NCBI RefSeq assembly: GCF_003025555.1
Contig: NZ_PYMH01000001.1
Span: 434,001 to 498,000 of the forward strand
DNA from: Photobacterium lutimaris
GTDB lineage: Bacteria; Pseudomonadota; Gammaproteobacteria; Enterobacterales; Vibrionaceae
DNA: 64,000 bases
Reading direction: 5' to 3'
Position 1 is the stretch's first letter. Every line of letters begins with the position of its first letter. The notes under the pieces are model-generated. The model had not been told where the DNA came from. It saw only the letters and a list, made by a program, of their open reading frames with translations, and ran no database searches. Positions 35,733-44,244 of this stretch are shown here, piece after piece. The position numbers and the translations under genes are program-made.

Positions 35733-36281
35733 ATGTCTATTCTAAAACGTTCTAAGTTAATCCTTTCATATTCTTCCACCCCATTATTATATAAAGCTGC
35801 GGTATTAGCTTTGGTGTTATCTCCATCTTTATCCAGTGCAAAAACAGATTATTTCATAGGAGGCGGGGTAGGTTTCCAAGACGATAAAATCAATGGCCAG
35901 CTTTCGAAGAATGGTGAGGACGCACTCGTACAACTTCATACAGGATTGACCATTGACTCAGAGCATAGGGTTATGGCGACTTACACTTATAAAGACAAGT
36001 TTTCTCAAAGTTTGTTTTTTGCCTCATATGATTACCTGTATGATATTAATGATAAAATTTCACTGAATGGCGGGTTTTTATTAGGCGTTGGCTATAATGA
36101 CATAGCGAGTGAGACTTCGGTTGATTTCATCAGAGGTTTACAAGTTGGTACATCATATCACTTCAATAAAGATTGGAGCGCCGATTTGACTTATCGTTAC
36201 ATACATCAGGATTTTGAAGAAGATGATGTAGAAATAGATAACACACAGCAAGTTGTGATCTTTGCTAGCTATCATTTTTAG
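35733..36281 (+). CDS. Small outer-membrane beta-barrel protein
   Basis: A 182-residue protein. The N-terminus is long and hydrophobic (AAVLALVLSPSLSSA, cleavage before K37). The mature part of about 146 residues begins YFIGGGVGFQDDKI and ends with VVIFASYHF; alternating strands fit an eight-stranded OmpA/OmpX-like barrel. The ATG at 35733 has AAGG eight bases upstream and is preferred to a GTG at 35724. It stands alone. The exact family and ligand are not recognised. Confidence 0.75.
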   Translation: MSILKRSKLILSYSSTPLLYKAAVLALVLSPSLSSAKTDYFIGGGVGFQDDKINGQLSKNGEDALVQLHTGLTIDSEHRVMATYTYKDKFSQSLFFASYDYLYDINDKISLNGGFLLGVGYNDIASETSVDFIRGLQVGTSYHFNKDWSADLTYRYIHQDFEEDDVEIDNTQQVVIFASYHF

Positions 36282-36367
36282 GCTCACTGCCTTGTTGCTA
36301 ATGATAAGAGGGAGCATCATAATGATCGCTGTTTGATTTAAATTACAGGATAAATGCAGGAAGGGAT

Positions 36368-36673
36368 ATGACCACAGCAAGCGATAACACTGTCATTCAC
36401 GCTAAAGAAAGTCAGACATACTATGTTGATCTTATCGATGGCTACCAAGCGAAAGTGAGTTATCAGATATCCGGAAATGTCCTCACTCTCGATCATTCAT
36501 CAGTGCCTGATGCTCTGCGCGGAAAAGGCTATGCCAGTGTCATGATGGAAGCGGTTTTGAGGAAAATCGAGCAAGAAGGTTATACGGTCATCCCCCAGTG
36601 TAGCTATGTTGTTCATTACATGAACAAACACAGCAAGAAATGGCAGCATTTGTTGGCGAACTCAGAGCTGTAA
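36368..36673 (+). CDS. Small GNAT-family acetyltransferase (YidJ/NATD1-like)
   Basis: A 101-residue minimal GNAT domain. It carries YQISGNVLTLDHSSVPDALRG followed by the acetyl-CoA loop RGKGYASVMMEAVL and the terminal VIPQCSYVVHYMNKH, which match the short 'N-acetyltransferase, Gcn5-related' proteins of the YidJ/NATD1 type. The ATG at 36368 is preceded by AGGAAGGG at normal spacing. It is monocistronic, ending at a bidirectional terminator shared with nemA. The substrate is unknown for this family. Confidence 0.85.
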   Translation: MTTASDNTVIHAKESQTYYVDLIDGYQAKVSYQISGNVLTLDHSSVPDALRGKGYASVMMEAVLRKIEQEGYTVIPQCSYVVHYMNKHSKKWQHLLANSEL

Positions 36674-36705
36674 TTATGTTCCTGTAGTGAACACGCAAGA
36701 TAATT

Positions 36706-36736
36706 AAAAGCCCTGCTCACCGAGCAGGGCTTTTTT
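36706..36736. terminator. Bidirectional rho-independent terminator
   Basis: A 13-bp perfect stem AAAAGCCCTGCTC/GAGCAGGGCTTTT (36706-36718 with 36722-36734), with T runs on both strands, serves the convergent GNAT and nemA genes. Confidence 0.92.
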
Positions 36737-36757
36737 CATTATTGTGATCAGGTGAGA

Positions 36758-37858
36758 TTAACTAGCTTGGTACTCAACGTAATCAAGCAATCCTTTTTCT
36801 GCGCCACCGAATAGGGTATCAGGATCGTGAGCGGCTAGTGGGTAGCCGTTCATGATGCGGTTAGGCAGATCAGGGTTGGCAATAAATGGACGACCAAAGC
36901 CGACCATATCAGCTAAGCCTTCATTGATCGCCTGCGCGGCTTTTTCAGTGTTGTAGCGGCCTGCGTAGATGATCGTGCCTTTGTATGCTTCACGAATAGC
37001 ATGCTTAAATGCTTGCGGTGTATCGGGTGCATCGTCCCAGTCAACTTCGGCAATGTGAACGTAAACCACATTCAGCTTGTTCAATAAGGCTGCGGCTGCG
37101 GTGTAAGTTTCAACTGGTGTTTTATCAATCGTGCCGTTAAGCGATGTAAACGGCGCAAGACGCACACCTACGCGTTCTGCACCAATAGCATGGCTCATCG
37201 CTTCGACCACTTCGGCCAGGAAGCGCAGGCGATTTTCTATCGAACCACCATATTCATCAGTACGGTTGTTGGCTTCCGAGTCGATAAATTGGTTAACAAG
37301 GTAGCCGTTGGCTGCATGCAGTTCAATCCCGTCAAAACCGGCTTCAATGGCATTGATTGCAGCTTGGCGGTACTCACCAATGACATGCGCAATATCGTCT
37401 TTGGTCATCTTGCGTGGTTCTACGACATCGACAAAACCCGGGGCATTGTTGCCGTCGTCAATGAATACTTTTACGTTCTCAGCTTTTAGGGCTGAAGATG
37501 AAATAGGTTGCTGACCACCGATGTTTGCAGGGTGGGTAACACGACCAACATGCCATAGTTGCGCATAGATCACCCCGCCTTTTTGGTGGACGGCATCAGT
37601 GACTTTCTTCCAACCTGTAATTTGCTCTTGGGTATAGATGCCAGGAGTCCAAGCATAGCCTTGACCCATTTCGGAGATCTGGGTACCTTCAGCAACAATC
37701 AAACCCGCCTCGGCACGTTGAGCATAGTATGTTGCCATCATGTCATTGGCGATATTGCCCGGCTGAGTCGCACGTGAGCGAGTCATCGGTGGCATAACGA
37801 TACGGTTTTTAAGTGTGGCATTGCCAAGGCGCATTGGCTGAAATAGTGCATCTTTCAT
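36758..37858 (-). CDS. nemA: NemA-type alkene reductase (Old Yellow Enzyme family)
   Basis: A 366-residue FMN flavoprotein that reduces activated C=C bonds and quinone- or maleimide-like electrophiles with NADPH. Family blocks are IVMPPMTRSRATQPGNI at the N-terminus, YAQLWHVGRVTHP, the substrate-binding His/Asn pair in FDGIELHAANGYLVNQF, NRTDEYGGSIENRLRF and the phosphate-binding MVGFGRPFIANPDLP near the end. It is the second gene of a minus-strand pair, 21 bases after gloA. The same pairing of NemA and glyoxalase I occurs in the E. coli nemRA-gloA operon for electrophile and methylglyoxal defence. No nemR is adjacent here. Confidence 0.94.
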   Translation of the reverse strand: MKDALFQPMRLGNATLKNRIVMPPMTRSRATQPGNIANDMMATYYAQRAEAGLIVAEGTQISEMGQGYAWTPGIYTQEQITGWKKVTDAVHQKGGVIYAQLWHVGRVTHPANIGGQQPISSSALKAENVKVFIDDGNNAPGFVDVVEPRKMTKDDIAHVIGEYRQAAINAIEAGFDGIELHAANGYLVNQFIDSEANNRTDEYGGSIENRLRFLAEVVEAMSHAIGAERVGVRLAPFTSLNGTIDKTPVETYTAAAALLNKLNVVYVHIAEVDWDDAPDTPQAFKHAIREAYKGTIIYAGRYNTEKAAQAINEGLADMVGFGRPFIANPDLPNRIMNGYPLAAHDPDTLFGGAEKGLLDYVEYQAS

Positions 37859-37879
37859 TTTTTATGACTCCAGCAGTTC

Positions 37880-38260
37880 TTACTTGCTTGTTTGAATAAG
37901 TTCGACAGCATAGCCATCCGGATCTTTTACAAAGGCGATGTGCGTTGTGCCGCCAAGCATCGGGCCTGGCTCACGAGTCACATTGCCGCCTTGGGCTTTG
38001 ATCTTGTCACAGGCGGCGTAAATATCGTCAACGCCCAGCGCTAAGTGGCCGAATGCATTACCCAGTTCGTAGGCATCGGTATCCCAGTTGTGGGTCAGCT
38101 CGATGGTTGCGCTGTTTGCTTCGTAGCCAACGAAAACCAGTGTGTAGCGATATTCAGTATTTTCAAAACGATCTAATACCTTCATACCCAATATCTTGGT
38201 GTAGAACTCGATAGATTGATCAAGGTCGGTCACGCGGATCATGGTGTGGAGAAACTTCAT
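37880..38260 (-). CDS. gloA: Lactoylglutathione lyase (glyoxalase I)
   Basis: A 126-residue enzyme that converts the methylglyoxal-glutathione hemithioacetal to S-lactoylglutathione. The four metal ligands of the Ni-type enzyme are present: His5 (FLHTMIRV), Glu54 (TIELTHNW), His72 ([10 protein letters not shown]) and Glu120 (YAVELIQ). The short length (no plant/Pseudomonas-type insertions) fits the Ni2+ class. It is the first gene of the gloA-nemA pair. A 16-base inverted repeat lies in the promoter region and may bind a redox-sensing repressor. Confidence 0.95.
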   Translation of the reverse strand: MKFLHTMIRVTDLDQSIEFYTKILGMKVLDRFENTEYRYTLVFVGYEANSATIELTHNWDTDAYELGNAFGHLALGVDDIYAACDKIKAQGGNVTREPGPMLGGTTHIAFVKDPDGYAVELIQTSK

Positions 38261-38317
38261 ATCGCCCTCTTATGTAGTAACGCTAAGAAAATTGGTATGG
38301 AAAATGTGGTCTGAGCA

Positions 38318-38333
38318 ACCAATTTTGATTGGT
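38318..38333 (-). promoter_or_regulatory. Inverted repeat in the gloA-nemA promoter
   Basis: ACCAAT-TTTG-ATTGGT is a perfect 6-bp inverted repeat next to a TATAGT (minus strand, 38341-38336) that could be the -10 box. A further ACCAAT half-site lies closer to the gene (around 38291-38296). This is a candidate operator for a TetR- or MarR-type electrophile sensor. Confidence 0.45.
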
Positions 38334-38341
38334 GTACTATA

Positions 38342-39459
38342 ACGAGAGGGAATAGGAATTAAAAATTATCATTAATTATTGGTTTGATAACTTAACGTTA
38401 TTATATGGTTGGGACCTTTCTCTACCAGACTATGAAAAAAGTGTAGTAAGTCGTTGAGACCTTGTTAGATATCGTCATTGTTGTGCTGTGAAACCACAAA
38501 GTAAGCTAAAGCGATAATGACAAGTAACAGAAGTAGCAAGTTGATGACAAGTACCATACCAACGCCCGATGCAAAGAGAAGCTTTGCTATTGAATATAGT
38601 TGCTTGTTAGGTAAGGTGATTGAGTTATCTCCTATGTACCATTCAATCACTGATGGGGATAGGAGCGAGAAACTTGATCAGGCCACATTTGCAAATCTTT
38701 CCGTGTCCTTTGTTATACCATCACGGGCAAGAAAATATACGAGTTTAGCTAAACAGTAATCAGAATTATTCTGTGTGAGCAATTTAATTGTTAGGTGCTA
38801 TATCAAATGTTATTTTATACCATACGAAGAAAATTAACATTTCATTGATGCTTTCTCTGAGATTAAATTATACTAATTGATTTTTTGGTGAATTTAATGG
38901 CTTGATTTGATAGAGGGTGCGAGCCACTTCAACTCATGTACTTTGGTGAACGGCTAATGGTATGAAATTTTACAGGCTATTATGTGATGTGGTCTATCTT
39001 AATAATTTAGAACATTTTAAGACATGTTGAAATAATTATCGTTCATTCACAATAGGCATAAATATTGTTTTTGCGACTTGTTTGTTAACTTATAAATAAG
39101 TTAATAAGAATGTTTTTATGTAGTGCTGTGTTATGGTTCTGAGGCGTGAGGCCTTGTTGGTAACAAGGTTTTTTATGTCTAACTATATGTTTTTATGGGG
39201 TTTGTATTTGTTTGGTTTTTATGTGTTGATTCCGGTAAGTTGTTTTTGGCTATATGTTTGTTTTGTTTTTTAATATATCCTGTGAATATAAATCTTATTG
39301 CTTTATTCTTGATGAATAAATGACATTTTTGTCTATAAGAATAATTTATAAAAATAGTGAGATAATATATACCCAAAATATTTTTTTGATATTATGATGT
39401 TCCAATACATGGATGATGCATTTGATAATAAATCAAAATGTCAATAGTTAGGGGCAGGG
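38342..39459. other. AT-rich gene-poor stretch upstream of the polyene-like cluster
   Basis: About 1.1 kb with no convincing protein gene. A 61-codon minus-strand frame (38465-38650) encodes a membrane helix but starts with GTG and has no ribosome site. The one clear element is the intrinsic terminator at 39152-39174, which has no gene upstream of it on the plus strand. The last 250 bases should hold the promoter of the cluster. Confidence 0.5.
39152..39174 (+). terminator. Orphan intrinsic terminator (leader attenuator or sRNA end)
   Basis: CCTTGTT-GGT-AACAAGG followed by TTTTTT is a textbook plus-strand terminator. No gene precedes it for more than 800 bases on this strand. It could end a small RNA or attenuate a long leader of the cluster that starts at 39463. 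Confidence 0.7.
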
Positions 39460-39462
39460 GTG

Positions 39463-40194
39463 ATGGGGAGTATACATTTTAATATAGAGTCTTGGCTGTC
39501 TATATCTCCTGGCTTAACAACGAAGGAACAGTGGCAGTCATGGGCTTTGAATAATCAAGAGTGGCCTAAAATATCAGATCCAGTCCCGGTATATGAAATT
39601 CCTGTGGTGTTTCGTCGGCGAATGAGTCTATTAAGTAAGCTTGCTTTACAAGCCGCATTGTCATTAGTTAAAAATGATGATGTCAGCTTTATTATATTCT
39701 CCAGCCGGCACGGTGAATTGCATCGAACGATCAAATTATTGACTGATGTACTGCAGGGTGACGATGCATCACCAATGGGGTTCTCGCAGTCAGTACATAA
39801 TACCGCTGCGGGGTTACTAACGATTGTAATGAAGCAGCAGATACCGGTGACCTCTATCGCAGCGGGTGAACATTCTTTGCACTCTGCGCTTATCGAAGCG
39901 TCAGCTTATTTAAACGAGCACCCATCTCATAGAGTGTTGGTTGTTGACTTTGATGAGCCACTACCGGCCCCATATGGCGAGTTTGAGGAAACCCCACATC
40001 GCGCTTATGCATTGGGTATGGTTTTAAGCGGTGGTGATCAATATCGCGTCTCTTGGCAAGGAGTCAAACCCAATATACCACGTCAAGAGTGCATTGGGCT
40101 GCCACAGAGTTTGGACGTTATTGCTCATTTGGTTTGTGAGGACCGCAAATGGCGGGTTTCTGGACAGCGAGCTGATTGGTTTTGGAAGTGTTAG
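39463..40194 (+). CDS. Ketosynthase-like chain-length factor (aryl polyene ApeC-type)
   Basis: A 243-residue protein of the 'beta-ketoacyl synthase chain length factor' type (short ketoacyl-synt_2 domain). It keeps the thiolase-fold core (FIIFSSRHGELHRTIKLL, GFSQSVHNTAAGLLTI, SALIEASAYLNEH, VLVVDFDEPLPAPY) but has no active-site Cys at the nucleophile turn, so it should act as non-catalytic partner of the ketosynthase at 44.8 kb and set chain length. The ATG at 39463 follows a GGGGCAGGGG purine run; a GTG directly before it is the alternative. It is the first gene of the cluster. Confidence 0.85.
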   Translation: MGSIHFNIESWLSISPGLTTKEQWQSWALNNQEWPKISDPVPVYEIPVVFRRRMSLLSKLALQAALSLVKNDDVSFIIFSSRHGELHRTIKLLTDVLQGDDASPMGFSQSVHNTAAGLLTIVMKQQIPVTSIAAGEHSLHSALIEASAYLNEHPSHRVLVVDFDEPLPAPYGEFEETPHRAYALGMVLSGGDQYRVSWQGVKPNIPRQECIGLPQSLDVIAHLVCEDRKWRVSGQRADWFWKC

Positions 40195-40402
40195 GTAATG
40201 GTGGTAATGGCTTACAGGTTTGCTCAAAGGGGATAAGAACTGCTCTCTGTGCAGAGTCATCATTACACCGAAGATCCGTACACACTACGGTTGAGCCTAG
40301 TTGTACGACAAAGCAGGCTCGATGCCTCAATCGCCATTTAGCGGAAGGCATCTTATCAAGTAAATAAACGATTAAAAGTCACTATTAAAAAAGAAGGTTA
40401 TT
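40195..40402. other. Gap between chain-length factor and ACP genes
   Basis: These 208 bases carry no convincing gene; a 63-codon frame overlapping the upstream gene has poor composition. In larger aryl polyene loci an acyltransferase or a second ACP can sit near here, so gene loss is possible. Confidence 0.3.
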
Positions 40403-40663
40403 GTGGAATCATTACATAAAGAACTTAAAGAGTTAATTATTGAAGCACTGAATCTCGAAGATTTAACCGTTGAAGATATCGACACTCAAGCTCCTTTATT
40501 CGGCGATGGACTTGGGCTTGATTCTATTGATGCGCTTGAGCTTGGTTTGGCAATCAAAAAGAATTACAGCGTTGTCATTGATGCCGATGACTCCAAAACC
40601 CGTGAGCATTTCGCTTCTGTGGCTAACCTCGCCAATTTTGTTTCTCAAAATAAAGCTAAATGA
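40403..40663 (+). CDS. Acyl carrier protein
   Basis: An 86-residue acidic carrier protein. The phosphopantetheine attachment site is Ser41 in GDGLGLDSIDALELG. It has the expected four-helix pattern and a C-terminal segment, REHFASVANLANFV. The start is GTG at 40403 with AAGAAGG six bases upstream. It would carry the aryl starter and the growing polyene chain. Only one ACP is present, whereas classical aryl polyene clusters usually carry two. Confidence 0.92.
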   Translation: MESLHKELKELIIEALNLEDLTVEDIDTQAPLFGDGLGLDSIDALELGLAIKKNYSVVIDADDSKTREHFASVANLANFVSQNKAK

Positions 40664-40812
40664 CAGTGGATGAGTAAGTGTGTAATGCACACTGCAGTAG
40701 CTTAGTGAGTGATTTGCTCGCTGGGTTATTGCTTATTGGCGGGTGGATAGTAAGGCGATAAGTAATACGAAAATAAATGGATAGCGCCCATTAATTGGGC
40801 AATGGAATCAGG

Positions 40813-42210
40813 ATGAATACCCAACAAATTGATGGCTCAAATTTTCTACGACCTGAGCTGTGTTCTCTATCAAAGGTAATGACGTCCAGTCGCCTGCAGA
40901 CTTTGTTAGTTGCAGGTGATAGCGATATTGACTGGGCGCAGTTTCAAGCTGATGTAAAAGCACTTCAACGTACGTTGATCTCGTCGCCTTTGCAAAGGTG
41001 GGCGCTGTGTTTTGACGATAGTTACTTATTTGCGGTTGCGTTCTTTGCGCTGTCACATGCGGGTAAAGACATTGTATTGCCGGGAAATCATCAGCCCTCC
41101 GCATTGGAAGAGTTGGTCGATCATTTTGAGGCAATTTTGCATGACAAATTGGACAGTATGCCATTGGAAGCGCATCAGCTGCCATTGCCACTTGATAAGC
41201 CTGATTTTCATGCTGCAGATATTGAAATAAAACCATTGAACCTTAGGAATGTGACGCTGACGCTGTTTACATCAGGTTCGAGCGGTATGCCTAAAGCGAT
41301 AACTAAATCTCTAGAAACTATCGATGCGGAAATCTGTCACCTTGAACAAGTGTGGGGAGATCTACTGAGAGGTGCCTCAGTAGTTAGCACAGTGTCACAT
41401 CAGCATATCTATGGTTTGTTATTTCGAGTGCTATGGCCGCTATGTGCTGGCCGCCCGTTTAGCCGGCAGGATTGCCGCTACCCCGAGCAAGTTATGCTTG
41501 CCGCGAATCCAGATACCGTATTGATCTCGAGCCCTGCACTGCTCAAACGATTGGATGCGGAGCCTGCCTCCGCTTCCTTTCGTGCCATCTTTTCGTCTGG
41601 TGGGCCGTTGAGTTTGGATGTCGCTCATCGAGTAGAAACGATATTTAGACAACTGCCTGTGGAAGTTTTCGGTAGTACAGAAACCGGTGGAATAGGTTAT
41701 CGGCAGCAGCAAACCGCAGAGACGCCTTGGAAGCGATTTGATGTCATCGATATTGCCTTAAACGTTGATGGGTGTCTGCGCCTGCGATCTCCGTATATTG
41801 AATCTGAGGACTGGTACCACACGAGTGACCTGTGTCAGTGCTTGGGTGAAAACCATTTCATTGTGAAGGGCAGAAGTGATCGGGTCGTAAAAGTCGAAGA
41901 AAAACGTATTTCTTTAGCGGAAGTTGAACGCCACCTTTGCCATTTGGAATGGGTAGAAGAAGCGGTTGTGCTTCCACTTGCTGATACCAAGCGCTTAGTC
42001 ATCGCGACCGTTATTACCTTGAACCAAGAGGGGCAGCAGAAGCTCGCCCAGTTAGGCAGAGGGCCATTTTGGCTTGCCGTCCGACAAGGATTGAGACAAT
42101 GGGTGGAGCCAGTTGGCATTCCTCGACGCTTTAGGGTTGTTGATGAAATACCACAGAACAGCCAAGGAAAACATCAGGTTAACGAGCTTAAACAATTGTT
42201 CGACGAATGA
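40813..42210 (+). CDS. AMP-dependent acyl/aryl-CoA (ACP) ligase
   Basis: A 465-residue adenylate-forming enzyme. The core motifs are visible: LFTSGSSGMPKAITKS (about 150-166, phosphate loop), EVFGSTETGGIGYR (about 285), DWYHTSDLC (about 335) and GRSDRVVKVEEKRISLAEVE (about 352, hinge). The C-terminal catalytic Lys is in NSQGKHQVNE. It is shorter than typical CoA ligases, with a reduced N-terminal subdomain, as in ApeH-type ligases. Its likely job is to activate an aryl acid (cinnamate-type product of the adjacent ammonia-lyase) and load it on the ACP; the substrate is inference. The ATG at 40813 is preferred to a TTG six codons upstream. Confidence 0.88.
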   Translation: MNTQQIDGSNFLRPELCSLSKVMTSSRLQTLLVAGDSDIDWAQFQADVKALQRTLISSPLQRWALCFDDSYLFAVAFFALSHAGKDIVLPGNHQPSALEELVDHFEAILHDKLDSMPLEAHQLPLPLDKPDFHAADIEIKPLNLRNVTLTLFTSGSSGMPKAITKSLETIDAEICHLEQVWGDLLRGASVVSTVSHQHIYGLLFRVLWPLCAGRPFSRQDCRYPEQVMLAANPDTVLISSPALLKRLDAEPASASFRAIFSSGGPLSLDVAHRVETIFRQLPVEVFGSTETGGIGYRQQQTAETPWKRFDVIDIALNVDGCLRLRSPYIESEDWYHTSDLCQCLGENHFIVKGRSDRVVKVEEKRISLAEVERHLCHLEWVEEAVVLPLADTKRLVIATVITLNQEGQQKLAQLGRGPFWLAVRQGLRQWVEPVGIPRRFRVVDEIPQNSQGKHQVNELKQLFDE

Positions 42211-42247
42211 TGTATAGCGGAAAAACAAACGTGAGTGAAACGGTAAT

Positions 42248-42646
42248 ATGGATCGATCACAAAGTAATCCACTCGTAATTTCACAGTGCCATACAGGCGA
42301 CAGCGTAGTTCTTGTATTGCGGCTTAACCCTCAGCTGTCGGACTTTAAAGGGCACTTTCCTTCTTATCCGATATTGCCAGGGGTAACTCAGATTGATTGG
42401 GCGGTGTATTTCAGTCAGCGTATTTTGGGTACTCCAACGGTTTTTGCTGGAATGGATGTCATTAAATTTCAAGAGCCTATTCAGCCGAATCAAGATGTGC
42501 AGTTATCCCTTTCCTGGAACGGTGAAAAAGCGAAATTACATTTTTGTTATACGTCAGAAGATGAAGGTAACGTTGTTACCCATTCGTCTGGGCGGATTTC
42601 ACTGGAAGTAGCCCAATCCCCTCAGGCATGCATTCATCGTGGTTGA
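42248..42646 (+). CDS. FabZ/FabA-like 3-hydroxyacyl-ACP dehydratase 1 (ApeI-type)
   Basis: A 132-residue hotdog-fold protein. FKGHFPSYPILPGVTQIDWA is the FabZ-type active-site stretch (His in GHFP), and IKFQEPIQPNQDVQLSL and FCYTSEDEGNVVTHSSGRIS are the central strands. It resembles the shorter of the two dehydratases found in aryl polyene loci. With the ketoreductase it would introduce double bonds that are left unreduced, giving a polyene. It starts with ATG at 42248, 37 bases after the ligase, and has only a weak ribosome site. Confidence 0.85.
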   Translation: MDRSQSNPLVISQCHTGDSVVLVLRLNPQLSDFKGHFPSYPILPGVTQIDWAVYFSQRILGTPTVFAGMDVIKFQEPIQPNQDVQLSLSWNGEKAKLHFCYTSEDEGNVVTHSSGRISLEVAQSPQACIHRG

Positions 42647-42681
42647 GTTTCCCCATTTTTGATAGTTAAGTGAGAACCGTA

Positions 42682-44241
42682 ATGCGAAATAACGTACAGC
42701 AAACCATTAAATTTGGTGCCGAGCGCCTGACGATCGAAGATGTCTTAGCTGTGGCTAACGGCGCTTCAGCCGAGATGAATCCGAGCCAAGCGTTTAGGGC
42801 CAAGATTGATCGCGGTGTCGCTTTTTTAGAGCGCTTGTTGAAAGAAGAAGGGGTCATCTATGGCGTAACAACCGGGTACGGAGATTCCTGTACCGTTGCT
42901 ATTCCTCCCAACCTTGTGGATGAGTTGCCTCTGCATTTGACCCGTTTCCATGGTTGCGGCTTGGGTGATGATTTAAACCATCAGCAAGCAAGGGCTGTAT
43001 TGGCGACGCGTTTATGCTCATTGTCGCAAGGGGTATCAGGTGTTACCCATGGGCTGCTCGGTCAAATCGTGACGTTGATCAATAAGGATATTACCCCGCG
43101 AATTCCTCAGGAGGGATCGGTTGGTGCGAGTGGTGATCTCACCCCGTTGTCTTATTTAGCCGCTGCGCTGATAGGCGAGCGTGAAGTGATTTATCAAGGG
43201 GAAATCAAACCGACGTCAGCCGTTTATGCAGAGTTGGGGATTGCCCCGATCAAGCTCAAACCCAAAGAAGGCTTAGCCTTGATGAATGGTACTTCGGTAA
43301 TGACCGCTTTGGCTTGCCTTGCTTACAAGCGGGCTGAGTACCTTGTGCAGCTAACAACCCGGATCACGGCGATGGTATCACTTGGGATGCAAGGTAATGA
43401 TTTCCATTTTGACGAAGCTTTATTTGCGGTTAAGCCGCATCCAGGGCAGCAGCAAATTGCCCAGTGGTTAAGATCCGACCTTCAAGCCGAGAGGCCGCCA
43501 AGTAACAGTGATCGCTTGCAAGACCGGTACTCACTTCGCTGTGCTCCGCATGTGATTGGTGCTGTGCAAGACAGCCTGCCTTGGCTACGCCAACTCATTG
43601 AGAACGAGCTTAACAGTGCCAACGATAACCCAATCATTGATGGTGATAATGAACGTGTGCTTCACGGCGGCCATTTTTACGGTGGTCATATTGCCATGGC
43701 GATGGATACCCTAAAAACGGGGATTGCCAATATTGCCGACTTGCTGGATAGGCAAATGGCCCAGCTGATGGATTATAAGTTTAACAACGGCCTGCCGTTC
43801 AATCTGTCGGGAGCCGAAGGGGATCGGAAACCGATTAACCATGGTTTTAAAGCAGTGCAAATTGGTATTTCAGCCTGGACGGCAGAGGCGCTTAAACACA
43901 CGATGCCAGCCAGTGTGTTCTCTCGATCGACTGAATGCCATAACCAAGACAAAGTCAGTATGGGGACTATCGCTTCGCGGGATTGCTTGCGGGTGCTTGA
44001 GTTAACAGAGCAAGTCGCATCAGCTTCACTGTTGGCGGCAACCCAAGCCTTAGAACTGCGTAAAATTCATGATCAGCTTGATGATAATCATATGAGTTTG
44101 GCAATGAAAACCATGAATGAATTGGTGTTGAGCGAGTTTGATTTTGTCAGAGAAGATAGACCTCTGGAACAAGATCTACGGCATTTTATGGCCCGTATAC
44201 AGCAGCAACATTGGGCGCTCTATGAAGAGAGTGAAGGATAA
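42682..44241 (+). CDS. MIO-type aromatic amino acid ammonia-lyase
   Basis: A 519-residue HAL/PAL/TAL-family enzyme that deaminates an aromatic amino acid to an aryl acrylate. The cofactor-forming triad Ala149-Ser150-Gly151 lies in GSVGASGDLTPLSYLAAAL, catalytic Tyr60 in VIYGVTTGYGDS, and late family blocks are NSANDNPIID and NQDKVSMGTIASRD. Numbering from the ATG at 42682 coincides with Rhodobacter TAL. At the ring-recognition pair the enzyme reads Phe89-His90, unlike His-Leu (TAL), Phe-Leu (PAL) or Ser-His (HAL), so its substrate cannot be called by simple rule. Genomic context suggests it makes the aryl starter for the ligase. A GTG at 42670 is an alternative start. Confidence 0.92.
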   Translation: MRNNVQQTIKFGAERLTIEDVLAVANGASAEMNPSQAFRAKIDRGVAFLERLLKEEGVIYGVTTGYGDSCTVAIPPNLVDELPLHLTRFHGCGLGDDLNHQQARAVLATRLCSLSQGVSGVTHGLLGQIVTLINKDITPRIPQEGSVGASGDLTPLSYLAAALIGEREVIYQGEIKPTSAVYAELGIAPIKLKPKEGLALMNGTSVMTALACLAYKRAEYLVQLTTRITAMVSLGMQGNDFHFDEALFAVKPHPGQQQIAQWLRSDLQAERPPSNSDRLQDRYSLRCAPHVIGAVQDSLPWLRQLIENELNSANDNPIIDGDNERVLHGGHFYGGHIAMAMDTLKTGIANIADLLDRQMAQLMDYKFNNGLPFNLSGAEGDRKPINHGFKAVQIGISAWTAEALKHTMPASVFSRSTECHNQDKVSMGTIASRDCLRVLELTEQVASASLLAATQALELRKIHDQLDDNHMSLAMKTMNELVLSEFDFVREDRPLEQDLRHFMARIQQQHWALYEESEG

Positions 44242-44244
44242 CGT

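Noticed and set aside
38465..38650. 61-codon minus-strand frame with a hydrophobic stretch
   Set aside because: Starts with GTG without a ribosome site and has no terminator or partner; a hydrophobic run in AT-rich DNA is expected by chance.
39141..39153. GAGGCGTGAGGCC as an ops/JUMPstart-like RfaH element before the polyene-like cluster
   Set aside because: Does not match the GGCGGTAGCGT core well enough.
40176..40367. 63-codon frame overlapping the end of the chain-length-factor gene
   Set aside because: Overlaps a real gene, has poor composition and no ribosome site; at most a relic.
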